Below, piece by piece: positions 1-12,400 of a DNA stretch of 64,000 bases. The stretch is taken from assembly GCA_031763025.1 (NCBI GenBank), contig JASSKH010000021.1:10810776-10874775 (forward strand). The letters run 5' to 3'. The notes beneath the pieces are model-generated. The model made no database searches. It saw only the letters and a program-made list of their open reading frames with translations, and had not been told where the DNA came from. The first letter of the stretch is position 1, and each line of letters begins with the position of its first letter. Position numbers and translations under genes: made by a program. The DNA is from Macrocystis pyrifera (lineage: Eukaryota; Sar; Phaeophyceae; Laminariales; Laminariaceae).

Positions 1-478
1 TCGATGTAGTACAAGGTTAGGGTTGGAACATTCGGAGCAATGCACAGAGTGAACTTGATATTCGGAGTAGTGCAAGGGCTGAGTCGGATAATTCGGAGTA
101 GTACAAAGGTGGAGTTGGGTCATTCGGAGTAGGTTGCGATGTTGCCTTGGATCATTCGGAATGGTACAAGGGTATAAAAATGATCGTTCGGAGTCTTACA
201 AGGGTTGCATTGAATTACTCGGAGTAGTGCTAGGGTGGAGGCAGATCAGTCGGGGTGGTACAACGGCTGAGTTTGGTCATCCAGAGTAGTACAAGGAGTG
301 AACTTGATCATTCGGAGCAGTGTAAGGGCTACGTTGGAGCATTCGGGATTGTACAAGGGTTGAGTTTGGTCATTCGGAATACAAGGGCAGGTCTGAACCA
401 TTCGGAGTTGTACAAGGGTCGAGCTGGACCATTCGAAGCAGTTCAAGGGTTGAACTAGATAATTCGGAACAGTACAAG
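1..478. repeat. Minisatellite, period about 30-45 bp
   Basis: Thirteen or so imperfect units built on a core like TTGGTCATTCGGAGTAGTAC followed by AAGGGT. Unit length varies and point differences are frequent, so it is an old array. It is cut by the left window edge and ends just before the proposed first exon of the TPR/WW gene. The short open frames in it are consequences of the repeat. Confidence 0.85.
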
Positions 479-494
479 GCGACCGTGCTAGTCG

Positions 495-3400
495 ATGGAC
501 AGGGACACGTACACCACGGATATTCTCTTGAAGCAGGCTAACCTGCTCTTACTGGAACACCAAAGATACATAGCTCGCCTTAAATTCAAGAACGAGCGAA
601 AGTAAACCATCCTGGAGGCCTTCCGTGGTAAATTTCGATATTTTACGATGGCCAAGGCCAAAACGGAGCCCTCGACTAAATCCCACCCCTAACCCTAACC
701 TATACCCTATCCGTCACCCTAACCCGAACCTCAACCCGAACCTCAACCTAATTCAAGACCAACACCAGTACCAACACCAACCGTTTTGGAGCTTGAGATC
801 GACAGAGGGGGTCACTCGGCTCCACGAGTGTTGTTGTTGTTCTCACATCAACTCATTTTCAAAATATTGAATCAGTGGTCACGGGACAGGCTCCAAAAAT
901 TGAAGCGGAAATATTTTTTGGTGGCGCTTTTCTATAACAAACCCGAGCGGCCGTAAGGTCAGCCTCGACCAGCCAGAGCTCAACGATCTGCAGGGAAACT
1001 TTCGCCGGTCGCTCCTGGCTTGAGAGCGAGTCAGGATTTATGAGAGCAGTCCAGTCACCATACCACCTATCCACCACACAGCGTCAAAGCTGCGAGTCAT
1101 GGAAATGCCTCCACCTGCCGATAATATAAATGGGTACGTATGAACAATTACGGCGTGTCCTTTTCGCAGTCGATATTTCTTGATGGAAGTACTGTACAGT
1201 ACGACCGCGTGGATGTATGCATGATGCGTAATTTGGCTAAAGATTCGGTGCTGTGTCGTCGTGGTTGTAGGTAATCTCACAGAAATGAATGCGACCAGAC
1301 AAAAACTGACCCCGCCTCAACACACACCGATCCGAATCTAAGGCACCGGTAGCACATTATCTCCACCCTCCCATGAACGATGCGTAAATATGATCGATCC
1401 CGGTGTTGAATCGTTTTTTTTTTCGCAACGAATCCCGCAGTAAGGACCTATGGCCGGGTGAATCGGTGCATGCTGTATGGTCGATTCCGGTGTTGCATCT
1501 TTCGTTTGGCAACCAATCTCGCAGAAAGGGTTTCGACCACCAGGCGGAGGCATGCTACGGTACGGTTAACACCTTCTTCTGGGGATATACTGACTTTAGG
1601 AGCTCTGCACCTCACCCAAAAACTGATTTTGAGAAAAAGCTACACAAGTGCAACCCTAAGAACATCCTCAAAGCCTACGTAAAGTATATATATATCACGA
1701 TTACTATTGTAAAACACAAATGGCTTTCCAACGATATTGGATTTAGGAGCATAGTCAGTCACAAAATATGTGTATCACCGAATACGGTGCTGTGCCACTA
1801 TTTTCGCAATTAATTTATCGCAGAAAGGATTACGGGAGGGCTCGGTTGCTGTACCGCAAGGCGCTGCGGGCGATGGAGACACGAGGGCCAGACGTCCAGC
1901 TTCTGCTCTTCGCCTACGGTGTTTTCTGTCTCGTCACTGGGGTACGTATACTCCTATATACACATCATTTTTTGTTCTAGCGCAAACTGGCTAGTTCCAT
2001 CATGTAGATTATGTTTTGCAGCCGTAGAAGTCGTCCTGCTCTGTTTGTTCGCCTTCGGCGTAGTCCGTCTTTGTCCAGCGCGAAAGGGCTACCGTACCAC
2101 ACAGGGTGGTAAGATAGCACACCCCCTGGGACGGATTTTGCGAGCCGTCTTTCCGATACAAGGGAAGGCGCACATATACAACGAAGAAAGTGGTGGGCTT
2201 GGAAAGACCTCGTCAAGGCCCTTGAATTGGACGCATTGGTGGGCATTTTGATAGCATTTGCACTGTCCTCGTTTGTGGAGAAAAACTGTTTAGAAAAAAA
2301 TCGTCTGTGGAGGGGGTGTGTTGTCTTGCCACCGGGTGTGATACGGTAATTTCGTTGTTTAGATTATTTCAGCAACCGTATGTTGCCCTGCTTTGTATAC
2401 CTAAGCCTGAGAGCAGATAGGTGCTGCCCCCTAATGTAGTATTCGTCTCGTACCCTCGTACCCCAGCCTTCGCTCTTTGCACTTGTACTTTCCCGTAGTC
2501 GAATAGCTGAGGCAAGCTTAGCCTCCAATCGTCGAAAGGTCAACACAGGAAAGAGAGAATCACGAACATTGATACCCAGCACCCAACCGCGCTCTTGTTT
2601 TAGACCGGAAGACAAGCATCGCGAAGGTTATTCCCTGACGCCAAATCTCCCTCTTTCTGCAAATAAGAATATCGCGTAGATTTATTGCGTATATCTCCCC
2701 ATCGCCCTGGTTAGCACAGGAAGAAGACAACATCACGAAGGTTATTCCCGGACACCCAACCACTTCCCCTCTGTCCATCCGAATACCGCGAAGATTATTG
2801 ACCGTAAAGTCCAACCGCCCTGGTTGAAACAGGAATAAGACAACAACGCGAAGTTTATTCCCTGCCACCGAACCACCGGCCTCCTTAATGCAGGAGGGGA
2901 GAACATCAGCGAGATCATGCCTACCGCCTAATCACCCTCCTCGTCAATGCAGGAGGGGAGAGCATCACGAAGCATATTCTCTAACACCGAACCACCGTCC
3001 TCGTCGACGCCAGAAGAGAACAACACGAAGCTTATTGCCTAACAAAGGTTCTTGTCAAACACCCTCTCGTCAGTGCCGCATGAGAACACCACGAAGGTTG
3101 CTGCCTAGCCACCCGACCACCCTCCCCTTTTTTTGATACTACAGGACGAGAACATGACCAGCATTATTTCTACAGTGGAACGGGCTATCGCGGCTCCGAG
3201 TACCGCTAGTGGTGCTGACTCGGGCCGACGTTTCCGGCCGCCCGTGACGTTCGCGTCTAAACGAAGCCCGAAATCGTTCGCTCTTGCTGAGGTGCGTGCT
3301 AAGAGTGAAGAATACTGCATGCCAGTATCGTTCAGGCGGCATGTGTACACATTTCAACCAACGGTACGCTAGCTGAGAAATGTGTCCAACTACCGTAGAG

Positions 3401-6400
3401 GCGTGCACCATTTTTTGTTGCTTTGATTCTCTTCACATCGTCTTAAAGAGCTCTACACCTCGCCCAAAAAAACGTTTTAGAGGAAAGTGTAACTGCCATC
3501 CGATGAGCAGTTCTATCGCCTGAATATAGCATACAACCAAAAAATGCTGCAACACGAAAATTAAAAATCGACGATTACGGGTTAAAGAGACCTGTCAGTC
3601 AGAAACAGTTTCTGCCAAAAAGTGTTGCCTGTATTGTAGCACGCGTCGCGCGTAAGACTTGAAAAATGTTTGGCGTTTAGAGCAATACCATGGGAGGGGG
3701 GGTGGCTTATTATTTTCTGAGCTCTCATCTCACATTGAGGAGCTCAACATCTCGCCCGAAAATGCTGACTCCGAACCAGTTTGGTCGCGCAACTCGACCA
3801 ATCTTTCTACGTGCTATCGATCCTTATCGGTAGTTCAGAACCAAAAACAAATGTACTACAGAGTAAAAGTATCATACCAGCGTAATCGGTTCTCTAGTTG
3901 CTCATTTGAGGAGCTCCACCAGTCAGAAACGTTTGATCGAAAAAATGTCCAATCCGTGCTCTGGGATGCGTCTTTGGACGATGCACACGAACTGCAGCAC
4001 TGCAATCAACAGTCGTTCATTGACGCGGTACCCGTACCTGACGCAAATTGGAGGTGATTGACTCATGCCACATCAGGGGTAGCACTACTGTTTGGCTCAG
4101 CGTTTTCTGACCGGTTAAGATCCTCCAGCGAGAACCTATCAGTATGCCGGTGGGTGTAATTATTTTACTACTATAGTAGTATATTTGCTTTATTACTATT
4201 ACGGGGGACCATAGTAAGTAGGACCTATGGCGCACACAAAGACCTACCAGGTACATATTTACCTATTTTTACTGACAATATTTGGTCCTATTTACTATGG
4301 ACCCCCGTAATAGCGCTGTGCGAACAAAGGAACATCTTCGACGTCATGTTCGGGCTGACTTACTGATAGCATCGAGCTCCTCATGTGAGGAGCTCGGAAA
4401 TAAGGTACCACCCCTTACCACCCCTAAAAAGTGGCATTGCTCGTGAGGTACCACCCCTATGCGGCACCACCTCTACCGTGTCATCGCTCGATTGGGCTTA
4501 CGCCCTATGATAAGCTGAGACAACTACCCAAGATTACTGGAATACCATTCATGATTTACTATAGTATCCGCCGTATACCTACAGTGCCTATATATGTAGA
4601 CTACGCGCTTGTTAATCTTGGTTTTCATGTTTCGTCAGTTCTTGAGTGAGGCAAAGATCTTCTATAATATATTCAAGACAGGAGATTTAACCTAAATAGG
4701 AGCCATCGCTACCATGGCACGAGTCCAGTCAAGCGCCTGGAACCACAGGTGGCGAGGACCTCTCCCTTGCCCGGTATAATCGCAAAACAATCCTTGTTGA
4801 AACATTCAACAATATAGCACACCGTTGGGCGCACGGGATTGAGAGGCCGTCGATACCTTGTCGGGCTTGCTACATTGCATTGCTCGGTGCCTCCACACGG
4901 GTTGTCTTACGCCCACGTTGTACAGGGGGAGGGGGGGGGTCCCGGCCACCTGTGTAGTCTTCTCTTTCCAAGGCTAGAGGTCCTCCTCGTTTCGGGGCCT
5001 ATAGTAATATGGTGTTGGCATAATCATGCGATCTATTGTCAGCTGAGCTAGGGTGAACTTTGCTACAGTGGCGCCGCTGAGAGACTCATCAATGTGCTTT
5101 GGAATCTTTAGAAACGGGCACCGCTGCAGGCGATTCTTATATGCTGCCACCTTGCGCGGGCTCCTCTTTCTGTGCCTGGGTTTCTCCTATTTCGCTTGGC
5201 GCGTACCACATTCAACTATGCCTACGCTATAGAGTTGGCACAATCGCACGACGTGTTCTTTCAGCGACTCTAGGGGAAGCTCTGTTATTAAATACCTGGT
5301 AGGGCATCTGAGTGACAAGCCGATGGTTGCCAGAAACGAGAACCTTTGATGATAAGGGTGGCAGTTAGTTTTGCTTTATTATTCTGACCCCGTGCTATAG
5401 GGTAGCACCAAAAGCAACAAAAAAAACGGAGGCTCCTCGCTCGATGGCGCTCCAACCGCCGATTGATCCGTGCTACGATTCAGGTCGCACATTTTGGCTA
5501 AAACATGTTCCGAATGACGGGGTTCCTTAACCCAAAATCGTTCGGAATTTCATTCTTGTCCTGCAAAACTACACATATTTGTATACCTTCTGTAAGCCAC
5601 GGGATTATTCATCAACCGCTGCGCTTTGACCTTTCTCGATTTCAACGCAGCGGTTTACGTGACTTGGCAACGACTTACTAATAGTATAGAGCTCCTCAAT
5701 TGGGGAGCCTCAGAACAAAAGGATGCACCTCTACCGCAGCATGCGTCCACTGCGTCGTCAGAAAAACTTGCCAGGTATCAGGTACTCTGGGATAAGCTAA
5801 GCTCGATACACAACCGATCCCAAACTAAGCTAGGCTAAGTACACCTGGCGGATGACGCTTAAAATAAGCCGACGACGCATGCTAATATAAGCTAAGCCCG
5901 ATACACACCCGATCCCAAACTAGACTAGGCTAGGTACACCTGACGGATGACGCTCAAAACAAACGCCAGAGCCGACGATGCATGCTAATATGGTTCGGTA
6001 GCTCCTTGGTCAGTTGAAGAGCTGCCTGCGTCAGTCCAACCATTGTTTGAGGCATGCATGCTATACGGGAGGCGGTGCACCGTTTTCTGAGGCTCCTCGC
6101 GTAAGGCAAGGAACTCGAAACAACCTCACCCCCCAAAAAAATGCATTTTGACAAAAACGGTGTACAATATTAATAGTACGTACCCTCATTGGCCCGACGA
6201 ACAATCAACCTCCCGGATATACTAAAAGCACCAATGTGATTCCGACGATGTTCGGCAGCTCTGAGCGGAGGAGCCCGCTCTACCAGTCAGATATCCAGTA
6301 GTGGTTTGTAGTAGTTTGTAGTAGTTAGCAGTTCTAGCAGTTAGTAGAGGAAGCGATGCCCCTAATGCGGCACGCTCGCCTAGCGGAGGCACGCTACGAT

Positions 6401-9400
6401 AGGGGTTGCACCGTATTTTTTCCTACGGTCCCCGCTTGAGGAGTTCTACCTACCTCGTCCAATTGGAACGAAGAGTACCTCAGTTAACAACCTCGTGGCC
6501 TAGTCCAATTGGAACGAAGGGTAACTCAGTTAACAACCTCGAGGCCTAGGTAGCATCGAACACAAACGATACAGCATGCCTTATTGCCTTATTGGGTAGT
6601 TGAGGAGCTTCGTCAGTCCCAGTGGCATAGTTTGGACGGAAAGTGCTACCTCTGTCTTGGCAGGCGTCTGCGCTGCGTTGTTCTCCTGGGCTTGATCCGT
6701 GCGTGAAACCCTTTTTCCCAAGCCTGGGTACCTCCATGTTGAAGCGCACGCCATTCTTGAGACAATGCCCTCGCATTCGCGTAATCGCGTAACCTGTCCG
6801 CAACTGGTCGACGTACGTAGGGTGATGTTGGTGGCTCGCCGGCTGAGTACTGCCTCTTTTTTCCTAGACAACGCGCAGATACTGCGGTATACCGTTGTTG
6901 GCCACGTGCTAAAGTTTGCCGTGCGTGTCGCTCTGCTTGCGAAGGCTGGGTTCTTCCGTTTTGCCGCGTATCGCATCAACGATTCCGAGTCTTGGCACAA
7001 CTACGCGGCCTGCCGGCAGCTAGTCTACGGAGACTTCCACGGCGCCACTGAGCGCTACCTCGAGGCGATAGAGCGCGACCCCAAGAATGTCAAGGCGCAG
7101 GTAAGAGTAACCGAAACAAGGTACAGCCTGTAGAACAAGAGGGAGGTTTCGAGCATTTTGCTATGGTAGGAACAGCGCTTTGTCGCAAATAAAACGAAAA
7201 CCATGCTTAACAGAGCGCCTAAACTGGGGGGCATCCACATCGTTGGAATGCCATGCGTGCTCACCTCAATGCACACCTAGGGCATGGAATAGTTACAGAA
7301 ATCACGTTGCACTTTCCTTTTTCTCTAAATCCGTGTTTTTGTGTGACTTTCTGATCGTACTACCAGTACTAATAGTACTAATAGTACAGAGCTCTCCAAG
7401 TGAGTGACCGCAGCAAAAAAAAATGTAACCGACACCCACGGTAGCACGCCTGTCCCATCCGACTCAATGCCTCTGCTCCTACCCGCACCCACACCCACAC
7501 CTACACTCTGACCCCAACCCCCCCTACCGCCGCCCAACCCCACCGCCACCCCCACCCTCTCTCACCCTCCACCCTTCACCCTCCCCCCCACCCCCCCACC
7601 CCTCCGAGTCCGCAATTTCCGTCTGCCTGTAGTCCTACCCGCCTCCTCTCGTAGAATCAACCGTAACACTGCAGTACCAACACCTCAAACGCCTGCAAAT
7701 CGTAGAAAATAATCGCTCCCGTCACCCCTTCCTGACGAACGTCAATTCACTCAGCGTTTGGTCGGAAAAAGAAACTTGCTCACTGCGAGTAGTGAGTAGT
7801 CTCTGGGTTGTAAGCAAGGGAACCGTGATGTCCTGGCAGAAACGAAGGATCACGGACACTTTGGACCCATCAGACGAACAGAACAACAGCACTGAAAAAC
7901 TCGGACGTTTTCGAGAAGTACTGGCTCGACTTCTGGACGAAACATTAGAAAGAAAAACTAGTTGTACTGAAACTAGTGTAGGAAGCACCCTGTCTCGCGT
8001 CAGAATCGGAGCCTTGCCTAAAATTACTACGAAGGGTGATTGTTAATAAGAGGTGTCGAGTTTCTCCAGGGGTGTCCAGCGTATAACTGACTAGAGGGTG
8101 TTGCCGTGTTTGTTGGCGTTTTTGCTGCTGTCGCAGATGAACTACCAGATATTGCTGGACACTTTTCCGGAACACTCTCAGGGAAGCAGCACGTACGAGA
8201 GTCTCAGCGGTCACCACATGCTGCAGGTGCGTTGTTGGTACCGTAAACAGGTGGTTTCCCATCATAGGGTTTGTCGATATTCGTACTGCCAAACGTTCCC
8301 GACGAAGTATATACAGTATGTGTCTCCTCTTCCTTCCTCTTCTTCCTCCTCTTCTTCCCCCTGCCCTTTCCCCTCGCCTCCTCCCCTCCTCCCCTCTTCT
8401 CCTCGCTCCTACTACTCCCCCCCCCCCCCTCCCTCTCCTTCTTCTCGTCCTCTCCTCCTTCCCATCCTCCTTATGGCGTGTGCCCTGGTTTCTACACAGT
8501 AAAAGTGCCACTCCTTCCTCTAGCTAAAGTCCCTCCCGATATAACGTTTTGGCGAGCCTTGACGTTTCGTCTCAGGCCTAGCTACTAGCTACCCTCAATG
8601 CCGTATGATGCCGGCACCGGTATTTTGACAGGCGGAAAGCGAGAAGAGGCGGAAGGACCTATCTTCGGCGGACTTCCTGCGCCGCCCGGAAGTGACACAG
8701 GCCGCTCTCAAGATACAGGTCGGGATATCTGTGGTGTATGGGTAAAAACAAAAAACAAAAGCAAAAACAAATCAGCTGTGATGAGCTCGAGGGTTTGGTC
8801 GAACATCTTCTTATACATACATATATATATATATATACTTCGTACGTGTGACACATCGATCGCGCGTACTACGGGTTTTATAAGATATCATGAAGGATGA
8901 TTTTTTCCGTGTTGAAGCGTTGCATATACGGTAGGTAGCCCCTTTCGAGGGGACCTATTATTAGTAATAGTGAAGTCGGGATTGGAGGTCCCTTGTATTG
9001 GCACGAAGGCCCCTTATCAGAGCAGGTCCCGGCCTCTCGCGGTTACTACGTAGTGGGCAGAAACAGTGGGCAGAAATTGACGTCCCTACTATACCATTTT
9101 CGTTTTCTGTAGTATTTTATCGATGAAAAGCACACGTTAAGTCACAAACGTATCAGTCAGAGGGGAGCAAAGCCGCAGGGCTACGGAAATTACCCGCAAG
9201 CGACTAATAGCTAGTCGGTGACTTGTAGTCAGCCAACTCCCACCCATACTGAATCACGGAACCTACCTAGCCAACCAATAACTAGTCGGCGACTTATAGT
9301 CAGCCCCACTAATCATGGAACCTACCTAGCCAACCTAATAACTAGTGGGCGACTTGGAGTCAGCCTACTTACAGCCGTAGTCATAGAACCTGCCGAGCCA

Positions 9401-12400
9401 ACTAATATCTAGTCGGCGACTTATAGTCTGCCAACTCCCAGCCCTACTAACCATGGAACCTACCTAGCCAACTAATAACTAGTCGGCGACTTGTAGTCAG
9501 CCTACTCATGGCCCTACTGATCGTGGAGCCTACCTGGTCAGCTATTAATAATAAAATAGTGGGCGGCTTACAGTCACCCAACTCATAGCCCTACCAACCA
9601 TGGAACACCATGGAACCTACTAGGTCGACTATTAATAATAGTTGGCGACTTATAAGGAGCCAACTCATAGCCCCACCAACCATGGAACCTACCTAACCAA
9701 TGAGTAACTAGTGGGCGGCGTATAGTTAGCCAATCCAATTCCAAGCCCTACCAGTCATAGACCACCCAACCAACTAGTAACTAGTCGGTGACTTATAGTC
9801 GGCCAACCCACAGCCCTACTAATCATGGAACCTTTCTAGCCAAATAAATACTAGTAGGCGACTTAAAGTCAGCCAACTCACAGTCCTACTAATCATGGAA
9901 CCTGCTTAGGCAAATAATAACTAGTCGGCGAATTGCAGTCAGTCACCTCACAGCTCAGTTGTGTTCCCGTGATCACACATAGCATATAGCACATGTAGCC
10001 AAAAATGAAGTTGCATTGCTGGATACTTTGCTTGAAGATACATGTGAACTGTTGGCTCATTTTCTAACGAGTGCCTGTCTGATGCTGCCTGCTACTTGGC
10101 TGCACAAATAAAACAGTGTGCTTGGATGAGGAGCAAGCAAGACCGCATCCAAGCATTCGGATCATACCTCGACCCGACGGTGAGAGACACAGTATCCACA
10201 GATAGATAGATAGGTCCCCGACTCTCACTTCATGATCCAGATCCTTCAGGGCACAGAGATTCCTGATGTGCATAATCTAGCTCATGTTCTCATGTTGCCG
10301 GGTGAATCTGCACGATGTACAGCAGCAGCATAGGGTTAGGGTTAGACCTGTAATACACGGATCCTGATTCTGCACAACATCTCATATCGGCAGGTTAGGT
10401 TCCAGATGATCTATCTGCAGATCATGATCTATCTGATCTGTAGATGATATGTCCTATGTGTGCATGATTACACTCGTGCTGCGGTAGGGGGGGGGGAGTC
10501 GCTTCTGGGCCCTATGGTTCCGGGCGCTCAGAGCCGCTCGGCCCAGTCAGTCACTACGCTATTTCTTTGAAGTACAGTATTTCAGGAGTTTTTTTGTCTA
10601 GAGTAAGATTTTTGGTGTTGTTTTCGCGATATATACCGACCACCACGGGATTCCTTTGTTACTCCTCCGCGGCAGCAGCATTATTTGTATTTTTGGAAGG
10701 GGGTGTATGGAGTCACTCGCCCGAGTGGGGTAAACGCGGTATGAATACCGTAGTGAGAATATCGGCATCAAAGCCCCCCCCCCTTCAATCGTAGAGCAGC
10801 CGTATTCACATCAATGCATGCCCCGACAGCATTCCATCTTTGTTTCGCACGTCGAACAGAGGGCCATCTACTGCAGGTCATCGACCGGTAGATCCTGTTT
10901 CCCCCGGTTCGAAACCTCCCGCTGGAGATATCGTGCAAGCGCCGTATATCATACATGCCTTATTCCCAATCTATTTAACATTTAAAATGTGTAGGGCTTT
11001 TCCCAATCATCCCGTCCACACACAAAACGGGGACTACAATCCATGCATTTTTCCGCGCGGTCATTGCGCACTAAGAGCCGTGCCGTACACCACTATTCCC
11101 CCTGAATAGATTGACCGTTCGGTTTGAATGTTGATGTAGACATATTCCTTGTACCCTCTGGTATGGTTGAGGCCTCGCTCGGCCACTAATATCTAAGTCA
11201 TGCAGATGATATCAATCAAAATTACACCTACCTGTATCTGCTCCGGAAAATGTACAGTAGATCGCAATGAAATATATGGATGAATGGGATGTATTGTATC
11301 TGTCGGATGCGGGGGTTGGTTTCGCCAATGTACTCGTGTTCGGCCGCGGTCATCCGGGTCACGGATGTTCCCCCGAAGCCTGGCAGTTTTTTGTTACTAG
11401 TAGGTGAATGTCCCTTCATATTCCCTAAAAATATCAGGTATGGCAGTAATCGCAACCCAGGACATCCTATTGATGTTACAGTAGGAGGTGGGTGAAAGAC
11501 AGGCGTTCAAAGCGGTAGAGCTTACCACTTACCTGGTATTCAAGATTTGGTCTGATCGGCGTGGGGTCAGGTTTAGGCTTGCTCTGATTGGCTTAGGCAT
11601 AGGCGTAGTAGGGATAGAGTTAGGGTGAGTTGTATCCGTATCGTGCACAGTGTTAGTGTGTGTCGACCATTTTCTCGGACAAATTGCAAGCCATCCTCGT
11701 TCATAGCACCTCTTGGGACGTGAAAGTTCCCGCAAGATGCGGAAGTGTTGATGTTCTGTGTACTCTGCGTCCTTTTGGCTATGTCCCTAAAGGTGCTCAT
11801 AAGGTCTCTCGGTGGCTGCATTGGCCTAATACGTTCTGCGGACTTTGCGAGGTTGTTTTGCGCTCAAAAAGGTTGCATAGAACGCCTGGATCTCGCCTGC
11901 CTTCTACTGTACCAGGATGACGAGAGGGAGGCAGGGGCCTCGTCCACCGGTGTTCTCAGTTACGGCAGCCCTGACGAGTGATGACGCACACAGGACCCCG
12001 GCGTGGGTGCAACCCGCAATTTTTATGTGGCTCCTCAGCACCTCAGGAAGTCAGGAATATCTCACCCACAAACGTCTCTTGAGAAAACGTGTACGCGCTT
12101 AGCCCGACGAACGTATGAATGGGCAATCCCATGGCCTCAGTGTCTGCAACGACCACTTATATACTGAAAAAACAAACGATTCTGGTAATAACATATTGTA
12201 GTTCCTCAGTTGAGAAGCCATATCAGTCCCAGTGACATCGTTTGGTCCCAAACGCGCTGCTTACTACTATCGTAACAGGCGTCTGCTTTCAGCTGTATTC
12301 AACACGATGAGTGTCCCCCAACTATGTGATTTTGGTGTCGCGGCACGTTTCCCCCCTACCTAAACCGTACTAATAGACCTAGATAATGATGACTGGGTGT

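Larger units (their letters stand above)
3440..6150. repeat. Intron 3: scattered decayed repeat with GAGGAGCTC ends
   Basis: A degenerate dispersed repeat recurs near 3445-3660, 3715-3960, 4375-4440, 5685-5740 and 6085-6145. It begins around (T)GAGGAGCTC with CACCTCGCCCAAAAA, and carries CAGTCAGAAACG(T)TTG further in. Related pieces lie outside this intron near 1595-1660, 12180-12260, 12510-12700, 17600-17630, 41165-41225 and 48535-48750. I saw no coding capacity or clean ends, so the class is undetermined. Confidence 0.5.

Noticed and set aside
9205..9965. CRISPR-like array
   Set aside because: Units are contiguous and diverged with no unique spacers of constant length, in a eukaryotic intron.
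10880..10920. Possible tRNA (GGTTCGAAACC resembles a T-loop)
   Set aside because: The flanking bases do not pair into a T stem, and no D or anticodon arm is found upstream.
11660..11920. Overlapping + and - frames around a Trp/Cys-rich stretch
   Set aside because: Looked protein-like but no conserved motif was recognised, and it lies in intron 6 without matching splice phases.
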